A DNA stretch of 64,000 nt from assembly GCF_014529535.1 (NCBI RefSeq), contig NW_023503302.1, positions 4,512,314 through 4,576,313 of the forward strand. The letters run 5' to 3'. Positions 37,801-49,000 of the stretch are shown in pieces. The notes under the pieces were generated by a model that ran no database searches, had not been told where the DNA came from, and saw only the letters and a program-made list of their open reading frames with translations. Each line of letters opens with the position of its first letter. Position 1 is the stretch's first letter. A program made the translations under genes and the position numbers. Source of the stretch: Bradysia coprophila (lineage: Eukaryota > Arthropoda > Insecta > Diptera > Sciaridae).

Positions 37801-38043
37801 ATATGTATTAGCTAAGGGTGGGCAATGCTAAATTTTACAAAGATCCATCGAAAAACCTTAAAATTTTCGTACCCGGTATTCAAGTGGTATCTTGCTTCAA
37901 AGAGTCTTGTAAAAGTTTTCAGGGTCGTTCTCGACTATACAATACTAAACGAAATATAAAGATCAACTCACAATTTGAAACCACGCAATAATTTTCGTCC
38001 ATGTTGAAGCCCCACAACAGCAAATAAAGCATTCGTCCGTCAT
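34814..38043 (-). CDS. Small four-pass membrane protein, tandem copy C (4 exons, C-terminus shortened)
   Basis: Exons 38043-37972, 35895-35808, 35197-35106 and 35014-34814 give 150 residues. The N-terminus MTDECFICCCGASTWTKI and the block LGFIMGIILLRGSNQ mark it as a paralogue of A and B. Two things differ. In the last exon the codon after KEIR is TAA where A and B carry a Gly/Glu-start tail of 5-6 residues (GGVFME or EGVFAV), so the extreme C-terminus is lost but all four TM segments remain. TM1 is less hydrophobic (VIFHSINLHSLTT) because two His replace small residues. Exon 1 uses GTGAG rather than GTAAG. Introns are larger, and intron 1 (35896-37971) is filled with repeats. It may be a functional diverged copy or an early pseudogene; the open frame across all exons favours function. 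Confidence 0.72.
35226..35580. repeat. Fold-back elements in intron 2 of four-TM copy C
   Basis: Two inverted structures. 35226-35325: GTATTGTAATG ... TTTTTTCAGCAC pairs with GTGCTGAAAAAATC ... CATTACAATAC. 35331-35580: GTGCCAACCGAGAATTGAAA pairs with TTTCAATTCTCGGTGGCAC. They may be parts of one compound element. Confidence 0.6.
36130..36273. mobile_element. MITE with 9-bp target duplication (144 bp), Mutator-like
   Basis: GTTCTTCAA occurs directly outside both ends (36121-36129 and 36274-36282). The ends are inverted with about 18 of 22 positions matching; the shared inner part is GGRAATCTCGCACAC (or GGTAATCTCGCACAC). It lies in intron 1 of four-TM copy C. A 9-bp duplication is typical of Mutator-like elements. 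Confidence 0.75.
36339..36434. repeat. CCGT tetranucleotide microsatellite
   Basis: About 24 tandem copies of GTCC with two CTGT variants near the right end, preceded by the palindrome AGGTCTTTTTTCC / GGAAAAAAAGACCT at 36295-36324. Overlapping frames of Ser-Val-Arg-Pro are artefacts. Confidence 0.9.
36471..36930. repeat. Tandem duplication of a 244-bp unit
   Basis: Two units, 36471-36714 and 36715-36930, share GCAATGCTACTATGA, CCAACACCAGGCAAATCAAT and GGTAGTTGGACCCCCAAAAT; a decayed third (about 37165-37270) follows the minisatellite. Confidence 0.8.
36931..37155. repeat. Palindromic 19-bp minisatellite, 12 units
   Basis: The unit TGGTAGTTGACTACCAAAG repeats almost without variation. Each unit is a hairpin with a 7-bp stem (TGGTAGT/ACTACCA) and a TG loop. 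It lies in intron 1 of four-TM copy C. Confidence 0.9.
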
Positions 38044-38200
38044 TTTAACGAATGTTCAACGATATCACTTTTAACGCTTTTAAAGTAAAACTCTCCGTTT
38101 GTAACTCAGTTTTCGAGGCAAAGTAATTTCAAAACTTTTGTACCGCTTTCAAGTGTAAAGTACAAGTGTAACTGCTTTCGCAGCAATATATTTTTTTTCG
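38044..38200 (-). promoter_or_regulatory. Conserved upstream block of four-TM gene copy C
   Basis: The minus strand carries CTGCGAAAGCAGTTAC (38168-38183), about 125 bp upstream of the ATG and adjoining an A-rich tract, as in copies A and B. Confidence 0.4.
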
Positions 38201-38784
38201 TTTTTCGGCAATTAATAAATACACCAGCCCATACGTTAGTATGCGGGCGTGACGCAAGTCCAAACTAAAAGAAACACACTCTCTTGTTACATGCCACAAA
38301 TTAGGTGGAATTTCCCGTATTGGCGCTAAATACTGTCTCATACTAACAACAAACGTCGGTGTTTACAAAATTGCCGCTGAAAACCTATAAAAGAGGAAGT
38401 GCATACAGTGAAACAAAAGCATGAAACGAAAAAAAAACTTCAGTAATGGATCCGAAATCATCTTCCAATTGGTTTAAAAAAAAAGTTTCTTGCATATCCG
38501 AGTTGTAAGCGTCAAATATTCTGATATCAATACTTTTGTAAGTAAAGGTTTGGTGTCACTCCCTCCACTGTTAAGAGGTTTCTGTGTAATATGTGGTCCA
38601 TAATTTGATTAGATTGTTGAATTGGAAAATAGAATTTAAAAATGGGAGTTTTTGAACCGATAATAATTCTAAAATAAGAAATGACAGCAATAAATGAATA
38701 ATTGTTAATTTTTCGCGATCAATTTTTATTTTCATTTCACAAATTATATTTTGAGATGCTCTGTTTAATTACAAGCCAATTAAA

Positions 38785-39560
38785 AATGAATTTCGACTGA
38801 TACGTTCGTCATAGAAAAAAGGTATGAACCGTTCTCTTCCAAAAACCACTGATATCGCAAGAGGTGATGACGCTACATCAGTTTTGCATATGAGAAGAAA
38901 GCTAGGCTATAAAATCCTTCTGTTAAATAGATATACGAGATGAGTTTCTGCCAAAGGTATGACGTTACGTCTTTGCCAGAAACGCATAGGATTGTCTAAT
39001 CTTCAAAAAAAAACAACAACTTCCAACTAGGAACAGAAATTTTTCAGTGTATGTGTTGTTTGTTCCCGCAACCTCTCACGATCTTTTCTTTTATTCCAAC
39101 AATTTCCGCATTTTACCTCAATTATTGCTTTTCAGCCAGGCGTTCCCACCCGGACGATTTTCTATTTTCGCCAAATTTTCTCACTGAACTTATACTGGAT
39201 ACTGTATACCATTCAACGTATGAGTTCATAGAAAGGACATGATGGATGTTCGCTCTACTACATAGAATGATTTGTTGTCCTCAAAGATTGTGAGTTTCAT
39301 TTCGCAATGTCATCTTCTTCGCGAACTCCACGATAGCGGCTTTTATAACAGTGGCATAAATTCAATTGATATCTTGTGATAAGTAGTCCTTTACCTTTTT
39401 ATATGTGTATCTTGGTTCTCTTGAATTACGTTCATTGAATTGTGTCTTAAGAGAAAATTTCTTGGATTTATTTTTCATCATTTTATTACCAAGAGAATTC
39501 CATAATTTCATTCCATATTGCATTTTAATAAGAGTTATAATAGCTCTCGTTATTTGATTT
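38785..39560. repeat. Upstream flank of copy C, paralogous to 29215-30060
   Basis: Same order of shared blocks as the copy B flank. Minus-strand 39583-39362 is open for 73 codons and reads MQYGMKLWNSLGNKMMKNKS, LINE-end style; probably not a host gene. Confidence 0.45.
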
Positions 39561-39599
39561 TTCTTCTTCGCGTTAGTAAGCACCAGTGCAATTGTTCCG

Positions 39600-41766
39600 T
39601 TGGTTCATTGCAGTCGACTTCCTACAGTTATAGTGCTCAATTAATACGTCAATAGACTCTTACAAAAGGAATAACTTACTTCAATAGCCCGCTCAAGATT
39701 CGGAGGCATTCAGATTATAAATACATTGAGGTGTCGTCATCAAGGGTTACTTGCCGTCAATTATTAGTTTCCCTCTCCTGAGGAGAGTCTCCTCTGTGCC
39801 TACTGTTCAATTTCAGTCATGAACAGTTCGATTCTAAAAATATATATATTTTTTAAATTATTTCAGTACCCACGTATAGAAATGCCGAAGAAAAGCAAAT
39901 GATATACGTAGTACGTACGGTCAAAAGGGTAATTACTCATTTTTGGTATTTTCTTGTTTGAATTCAAATAAAATGCACATGCGGTAATCATGTAAGAAAA
40001 CCGTAAGGGGAGTCCATTCGATTTGCTCCCTCCCGGAAAAGCCTGAAGTTTGATTTGCTAAGAGCCTGCGGTTTCTTTAGAAAAATAAACTCAGGAATCT
40101 TAACAAATTCTTGAACTTTAAGTATTTTAAGCTGTCGATTAATATTTAAGTTAAAGTGAGCATAGCGGAAACATAAATCATTTAGAGCTGTTTTAATTCG
40201 GCCGGAAAAATGATTTTTAGAGGAACCTATGAAACCCACCAACTGAGTCGACGAGTTTTTGAAAAATAGTCAATATTATGACTAGTTGTTTGGTATTATC
40301 AAATCCAAAATAATAACATAAAGTCTCTAGCAGTAATACACTGGTATTGCAAACCTGTGTCAGTCTTCGAATTAGAAATTTATTATATTGTCGACAACTT
40401 ACTCATTTAACGCCATTCCAATAAATTTTCATTTTAGATTTTCTTTCCGGTGGATATTTTTCAATGTTGTTTACATTGTATACAATACATGTTTTTCACC
40501 GCTGACATAATATGACGTTCCCATACTTCCCATACGAATTCATGACAACTACACTGAATAAATATGGATACCCAGAAGACAAAATTCAACCACATTTAAA
40601 AATAGTCTGCGTAGCGCCTGCGTATAACATCGAGAAAGCAACTACCAGCTACCATTCAGTCTATTACTTAAAGCCAACTGAATGTTTCGAACGTTAAGTA
40701 AGGGCTGGGGCATTGGGGCAAAGACTAGCAAATTTTTCAAAGGTAAGATTGCTCTGTTGTCTAGTGAAGAAGGTATGTAACAACAATTGACAAGTATTGG
40801 AGAATTCCAACCGTGGCTTAAGAGCTCGAAACAGTCTGTCTATTCGATAGTTAATATTGATAAAAAGATGTAACCTGTACATAGGCTCTCAAATGCCACC
40901 GAATGTTTTTTGCTTAACTCCAGTTGCGATAAGTAAGACTTCCGTTGCTTTTTTTAGAAAAACGTTGGTGATAAATGCATGTTTTAGGTAGGGCCACATA
41001 CAACTCATTCGTAGAAGGCCCGAAATTTAATTTTCCATAGAAATTCAAAAAGCCCTTTGGGAATCGCTCGAATTATTCAGAGTATGGCCAGTTTGATACT
41101 GGTCTTAGGCACATGTACCAACGGTCTCGAATGACAATGTACGCGTCTAGTGCTTAAATAAGCATATATCACTCGATGGATAACTATTACGCAAACGATG
41201 AGTTGATGAGCTCTCCTTGACTAATACCGCACAATCTTCAATATATAATGTCCTGTTTCGTTAATTATTAAAAAAGAAACATAATGAAGAGGAGAAGCAT
41301 GCTTTCGGTCAAGCTAGAATTTACTACAGTTATAAGGAAAAGCGAAACACAAGTTCCATTGAAAAAATCCACAAGAATTCATAGATCTCGAACAAAAGAA
41401 ATACAAAATCAAAAGACGAAAAACTAATGAAGAAAACATCAAATAGAGTGAACAAGCTCAAACTCAAAGTAGAACACATTTTTTTAGTGTTTATGTATAT
41501 AGTGGATATAGTGATATGCCGCCGAGCAAATACGGCAACACTAAAATTCTGTATTAGAATATAAAATGTGCGCTGGTGTGTATGTGTGTGTGAGTCTGTT
41601 ATATCCATCCATGGCCGAAGAGAGTATTATACGCTATATCGTATACTGGGTTATCAAATTGAAAAGATACTGGGTGGCTAATGGTATGGTAAGGATGATG
41701 TATAATAAACGGTATGTGAATGTAAGCGTGTTTGTTTTCCGTCGAATAATGACGTCACATACATAA
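39600..41766. other. Intergenic stretch between the four-TM array and dlg1
   Basis: No gene recognised. Frames at 39988-40242 and 41330-41608 are short and compositionally unremarkable. Confidence 0.5.
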
Positions 41767-42151
41767 GGGACTGTACACAAAGGACGTCCACCAAATTTTG
41801 TCTGCTTTCTTTTACTAGACTTCCATTCCAGTGTGTGATATCTACTTTTCGCCTTATTTTTATTATTATCGAAAGGCGTTCGTTCATTTATCGAAAGGAC
41901 GTTCAAAATCTCAGACAGGAGACCACACATAACGAAGGTTTGATGAGACGAAATCTACCAAGTGATTATTTATATTTAATTGATCAGTACCGTGATTTTA
42001 AAGACAATTGAAGTGTGACGTACAAAGTGACTAACGTAAAATTAGATGAGATGAAGAATTTGATAAGGAGTTATGATTGAAATTTATACAACTCTGGCTA
42101 GACTTTCCTCCACCTACTCTATTGGCGTCCGTCCTTTGTGTACGGTCCCCA
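41767..42151. mobile_element. Candidate TIR element of about 385 bp
   Basis: GGGACTGTACACAAAGGACG at the left is inverted as GTCCTTTGTGTACGGTCCCC at the right. No clear target duplication, no transposase. It lies upstream of the dlg1 promoter. Confidence 0.5.
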
Positions 42152-42819
42152 AGTCGACGCGAGAGACGGGCGCGATAGGAGAGATTGAGAGAGAATCGTC
42201 TCATTTTCGATTGGAAATTGTTCGTAGTCTTCGTTTTCGATTGTGCCTGTGCAATTTGTTATAGCACACCAAAAAAAACTTTTCCATTTTCCTCAAAAAG
42301 AAGAAGAAATAATTTTTGAATAAATTTTACTTTACCTGTCGCTGTGTATGTCACACACAAAACGTTAAACCAACTAGAAAAAAGACTTTCAATTATAATC
42401 CAATTTAGCGAAGTGCCAAATAATGCATTTGTGTTTTGGAGTTTTCTTGTCGAATTTGTGTAATGCAATTTTACATCGTTGTTCCGTTGGTTCACTGATG
42501 GACGCAGTGATTTTTATTTAATTAAAAAAAACGGGAAAATTCTATGTTTTTCATACGAATTTGATAACAAAGGCCAATTAAATGCCAAAAAGTAAAATTC
42601 ATCAAAAAGGAAATATTTCGAAAGGAAAACTAAACGAAAACAAAGGATAAAATAAAACCAAAAAAAGGCAGAAAAATCTTCTGATAAAAATTTGTTACTA
42701 GTGAAACGTCTAATTAAACCGAAAAACTATTCTCAATTTCTCTTTTCCTTTTCGTTATATGCCGTCATTGATTTTTGTTGTTTTTAATCATACACACCAT
42801 CTGAAACGGATGAAAAATC

Positions 42820-42826
42820 TATAAAA
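42820..42826 (+). promoter_or_regulatory. dlg1: TATA box, probable promoter of the dlg1 L27 isoform
   Basis: TATAAAA lies 246 bp before the dlg1 start codon and is followed by a locally GC-richer TGGTCGGGGC. A transcription start about 30 bp downstream would leave a 5' UTR near 220 nt. Sequence match only; no transcript evidence. Confidence 0.4.
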
Positions 42827-43071
42827 GTGGTCGGGGCAAATCGAACCAAAAAAAAAAATATTGGAAAATCGAGTGTGTGTTTCGTGTGTTTTGTTTAATA
42901 TCTTATTTTGACTGAATAAAATGTTAGTTTACGTACAGTTCCAATAAGATAAAAGAAAAATAATATTGTGACGTGTGTGTGATTGTTCTTCGTTTTTCTT
43001 ATTTCCTTCTGTTCATTTTGCGAGTGTGGTTCTTTAAGTCATCCGAATCGCAAGAGAAATATACGGAGAAA

Positions 43072-46000
43072 ATGCCCGTCAAAAAACAAGGTATGTGACC
43101 TCTTTATAGATCACATTTTTTTAAAATCCATGCTCTATTTATACCGACACAATAAAGTATATACTGTTCCGTTCCTGTGGTATTTCGATCTGGTATTTCC
43201 ATTGATTCTATATGGTGCACAAACATTTATCGAAATTTTGAGTCAAATTTTGAAATTGTTCGGAGCAAACATGTTAGATGACGGAACAATGTTCGATCCG
43301 TGTCCACTCATTTAACATTTCGATGGATAATATACCAACATTTCGATACAATAATTACAATCAGTTTTCGGATTTCATATTATTTCCGCTCATTTTGTTT
43401 ACTTCAAAAATGTAATATGTAAGTCATCTACAACCTCCACCCACATATTCACCCGTAAAGACAAAACTTTGCGTCCAATGGAAAAGACATTTTCCAGGCG
43501 GGAGAATATTATTTTGCCACATTTAATCATTACAAAACGAGCATTTAATGTTTCGGTTCGTCTTATATTCAATTTTGTCAAAGAAAAATTTTACATTTTC
43601 TCGGTGAGCTATTCAATTTAGTCGGGAATTTAGTTCATGTTTCCGGGATATAATGGTTGGTGTGTGTGTGCCATATTAAGTGGCTATGATGTAACCAACA
43701 ACAGAAAAACAAAAAAGGATTTTCGTGTAAATCCAGCAAGAAAAGAATGCACCGTTTAGCGTGGTATTTTGCAGTGGTTTATTTCGATTTTATTTCACGA
43801 GTTTTGCATGTGGTTTTGAAAATTGTAAATACGACACATTCTTATAGTATACTTCGGACGACATTGTACACTCATATCGCACAGTGTTTGTTTCTTTATT
43901 TCTGCCATCTCTGCGTTAAACGATTCGCGTGAAATTGAATATCTCGTGGTTGATTTCTTACGAAGAAAACGTTTCTGGGAAAGTATCGATGTGGTTTAGG
44001 TAAATATGTTGTTCATTGAAGTGGTGTCAATGGCTTGAGTGGTGAATGAAAAGATTTTCTTTCTCCTTAGTGTCTCGTTAATGATTGTGTAGGGGAAAAC
44101 AAGTAACAACAGAGAGTTGAAGCCAGAGATGACTTTTGAAACAACCTTAAAGGAACAAGGTGTTCAGGGAGACATTGAACTGACAGTCTTTGACACTATA
44201 CTAAATGGATGATCTTTACACTCATGAGACTCTCAATCTCTTTTAAAGAAATAATAATCAAAAACTCCTGATTTCTGAATTCCACTTTCCTTCCATTTCA
44301 CTGGCAACTTAATACTTATCGGCAGGAATTTTATGATACAATAAAACCTAAAACAAAAAAATTTAGAAAAATCTTAAACCGTTGCTTGGTCTGTGATGCA
44401 CTGACGGAACGTAGTTAAGCCACAGAGGCATCTTAGATTATTTTCAATATATGTTAACATTTCACAGACAGCAAGCAATGGCAGAAGTTCTACTATCATC
44501 TATTTCTACTTGATCAAAGTATTCTCAATATGTTGATTTCAAATCTTTTACTTCATTTGTTTGTTGTTATATCCAGCTTCGCACTCAATCCGACCTTCCG
44601 ATTTCCATTCAAAGATAGTTGATAAGTTGAGTGGCCGAAGAAGCTCGGAAAAAGGGGACAGTATCATGCACATTCCAAAATTACTGGATATTGAATGATC
44701 TACGGAATCCAACTGTCAACCTATGGAAAAAATGACTGAATATGCACGTCACTGACCAATATTTTCAGATCCTTGATTTTCCGTAGTCTTTTACATAAAC
44801 ATTTTGATAAGTATGTTTTAGGTGCAGTTTACCGCTCACCTCGTTTTGGATGGATCTAATTTTGATAAATATTTCATCTTAATGTTGAGGAATTCTTCGT
44901 TTATATACTAAATGAAGGAAAAGATTTTTTTTTTGTAAATCTAATTAGTTCTTTTCATCATTGATTACAATACTTTTGTCTCTGTTGAAAGCAATGCATT
45001 ATGATTCTTCAGCTGAACATTAAACGGTCAAAATAAAACAAAAGAATAAAAATAATCAATGAGTGGGCTTGTGGCCTATACGTTTCAGTAAAAATAGTTC
45101 CGAAACGCCACCGATTTCGATCAATCGAATATTTTTTATCTATTAATAAATAGGCCCTATAATAATAAACATAATTTACTATTCAATTTACATGACCAAA
45201 CATGACGCGTGCGGTAAACTTGGCATTGAATTAGTAATAGCATTGTTATTTGTCATTTCATTGTAACTAAGAACGCAATGTGATTGTGGTTCAACTAAAT
45301 ATTGAATTCTAAATATAAGAAATTTGTATCAAAAACAAATATTCCTAAATGAATTAGTTAGAAGGTGCACAGACTGTGGCACGTACCGACAGCTCAAACA
45401 ATATTTCTCGACGTCGAGGGTTCGCACACGCGAATCATAGTATGCGCCCTTTTACAGCATGTAACAAAAAATCATAATTCACCACTTAGAGGTGAGTCTC
45501 GCACACCAGAATTTGTATGGTGTGCGAGACTACCCTACCCCTGGTAAGCACAAATGTTACACAGAAAATCTTGGTAACTTCGACAGGTGCCACATTTCTT
45601 GGACTTCAATTTAGTCCATTTAGTCTAAGAAGTATGACGCTCCCCGGGCTCCTTATTCACCTCCAATCTCTCTTATCTCTCCTGCATTTTCGCGTAATAC
45701 TTACATCGACGATATAAATTTCACATCAAATCTGAATTGTATTTATCCAAGTTTTTCATCCGTTGGGCCTGTGGCGGATATTTGTAAATTTTGTTGACAA
45801 ACGTACTGCAAGGACTTTCAATAATTTTCTAAGGATTTTCTAGTTTATCCGCCCCTCGCCTGTGCTGTGTAAATATTTTTCAAGGTAAATATAGTGAGGA
45901 TAAAGATGTCACTGGCATCGAACTTATGTGCTAGGCGGCGGCGCGTCTGAATGGCATTGCCTCCTAACTATATTTACCTTGATATTTTTCTCTTGACGAT

Positions 46001-49000
46001 ATTCACCTAAATTTAGGTTATGAAAGTCAAGATGGCCCCTTTGTAGTTTTCAGAACAAGGATGGCGCTTTTGTAGTTTTCAGGGTAAACCGGGTAAACTA
46101 GTATGTCGTCCCAACGCCCTATTGTATTGTACCCGTATGCCGCGGAATTATAGTTGAAGTAGATACAAACCGAGATGTGTTCCATACTCAGAGCACCGTG
46201 TCCAATCTAACGCAATATGGCTCTATTGAATCGTTCCCTATGATTCAACAACAACACTGGACATAAATTCGATGTGACAACGGACTCTTCAATATTAAAA
46301 TCGCACAATCAATTTTGAATTGTTCACGCCCAATTGACATTCACTTCACAATTTGAACACAACTCGTCTGAAAGTGATATGAAAATAACATTACGAACGT
46401 ACACACTCGACGTAATTTACAATTTTTAGTAATAACAAGTTCGTATATGACGACACATCTAACGATGTGGTACATACAGCAAACACACACTCGCTACCAA
46501 CATCCTCACCGAACATATCCATGGTTCACTGGCTAAACGTCTTAAAGGCGGTTAAACGTCGTCTTGTTATTGTATATCTTTCAATCTGCATCGGTATTCG
46601 TTTCGAACAAAATGTTTTATTTTAAAAACCGAAATTTGATTAGATTTCATTTCCTTACGACTTGTTTATCGATCGTTTAACAACAGATCTTTATCATGAA
46701 ATAGAATCATTAATAAAAACGGAGATACGTAATTGATATTGTAACTCTCAAGTCTCGGATCGGATTTATTTATTTCTGTTTCTTATTTATTAATTATGTA
46801 CTTTACGATGGTGACTCTCTACCACAAGTTGAGACAATACACTCGTTGATGTGGTTTATTTATTCAGCTTTTAAAATACAAGACCACCGAGTAGTTCAGG
46901 CATTGAGTATAAATATGACTCCAATGTGTTGGACGAAACTCTAATTTTTTTCTTCTGTCAATTCCTCGGAGTGAGTCCCGTATGTAAGAATTATAAATTT
47001 GCTGAAAATTGCGAAAAAAAACTTCTGAAGGGGAGAGAGAGAAGATTAAACTCTTTGTGGAGTTTTTGAAGTATTCTCACCCTTAATAAATGTTCAGAAT
47101 ACAGTATAAAAGCAGAAAATTCTATTTTTCAAATTAAATAAGATTTAGTAGCTGGAGTTGCAGCTCGAAATCGATTTTAGTGTAAAAATCACGGTATTGC
47201 AAAATGCTGAATATTTTGCTTAAAATGAGTTAACACCGTGTCAAGACACAATTGAGATCGTTAGTCCACGGACGGTACATAACAATTGTAAGAATCAAAT
47301 AGAATTGACAAACATGTCATGACGAACGAAATTTCGTTTTGAAATATTGTTTCGTCTTCTTGTGGACGGAAGTCAGAAGAATCCAGGATGCTATTAAAAA
47401 AGAGTCTAACAGGTTTATCACGGGACTGACCATTGCTTGATGATGTACCAACAAGTGGTGGTACTATTTTTTTCTTTGTAGTTCAGAGTTCCACAAAATA
47501 TTGTCTATTTTAGCAGACTCCAATTTGCGCCTACAAAATTCATCTAAGTTTCGCGTACTGGACGTGTTAGCATTGTAGGGATGGAAATATCTTTTTTCAC
47601 TCTAACCAACGCGTTCTCATGTGAAACTTCCAGGAATTTTCGTAGGCGTAAAATTGATTGGAAAATTTTGGAAGAATTTTCTTTCGAGTCTGCTACCATA
47701 GACAATACATTGTGGTTCTCTAAACTGGTAAGAAAAAAATACCAAAGGTCGATGTGAGCTAACCGAGCCGTTGCCGATTAAAAAAAGCGATGCCACATGT
47801 TCTTAGTTGGAAAAATGAAGCCACAAGAAAAGAGACAAACAAATATTATATGGAGCACAGTTGAAACAAATGGAACTAGAAACTATCAGTTTTGATAATA
47901 CAGTTGCTGTACGTAGAAGCTTAATCCGAGTACTTGTGCAATTAAAATTTATTTCTCAATTAACAACCATGACATTAGTGATGATCAAAACGACGATGTG
48001 TTCAGTTCACTTTTTAATAATCAGCCAAATAATACCACATTTGTATATATGATAGAATAACCGTCCACCACGTTTTTATGCATTTACCAGCAAATCCAAC
48101 ATTTGAATTAATATTTGCCATGGTAAGGTAATTTAATTTCAAGAAAATATGTTCACATATACGAACCTAGCATTTATATGTTTAGTCTGACAAAGCACTA
48201 ATTTGTCAGAGGGAGAAATAAATAGATTTTATACGTGGGATGTGGTTGAATGTATCGTATTACATTTTCTGACGGGAAATTCGATCCTGAGAAATAGTTT
48301 CGCTTTAATGAGATCATCTCTGAATCTGTACAACTTCTATAAATAGGTTAAAGTAATAATTCAAACGAAAACCGTAAAAACAACCCATTCACTTGTTCGT
48401 ATTCTGGTTTCGAATGAAACACCTCGCCGTTGAAGGTAACCTGAGGCGTAATATTTGGGAATTATGTCTTTAAGCTAAAACTGTAGCCGATTTGATGCGG
48501 TTAGCACCGTACGTCTATACGTATTCTTAGTGATTAAGAAATCCCGTAGAGATACCTTTTGGTGAGAAAAGTCTATTCGTAAAACTCCATAACCTTCCCT
48601 TTGGGACCAATTCTTTATCTGACATACGAGATATACGAGTTATAAGATTCACTCACAACATGTTCCGGACCGGTGACTTCTCTTGTCATTATAAGTATAA
48701 AACAAACGATTTGCTGTTAGCATGTGTTTCAAACTCCATTCATCACTTACATAAGGTCTTTTAAATACATAAGCATCTCGTATGGGTCTAATTTCGAAAT
48801 CCGGGCATATTTGCTTGACCCTGCCTACGTCATCTTAATAGGAATTCAATATTTATAAAGCGAAGAAGACCCTTAAAATAACCGCACTCTTTCAGAAGCC
48901 ATTTATCTGCTACCGATAACCACGACAAGAGCGATGAGATCTGGCTAGTGCTGCCTATCATTGCGAAATGTACGGTAAAAATATTGAGAAGTAATAGATT

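Noticed and set aside
42983-43315. 110-codon plus-strand frame over the dlg1 start
   Set aside because: It is in a different frame from the conserved MPVKKQ microexon and continues into the intron; no family resemblance.
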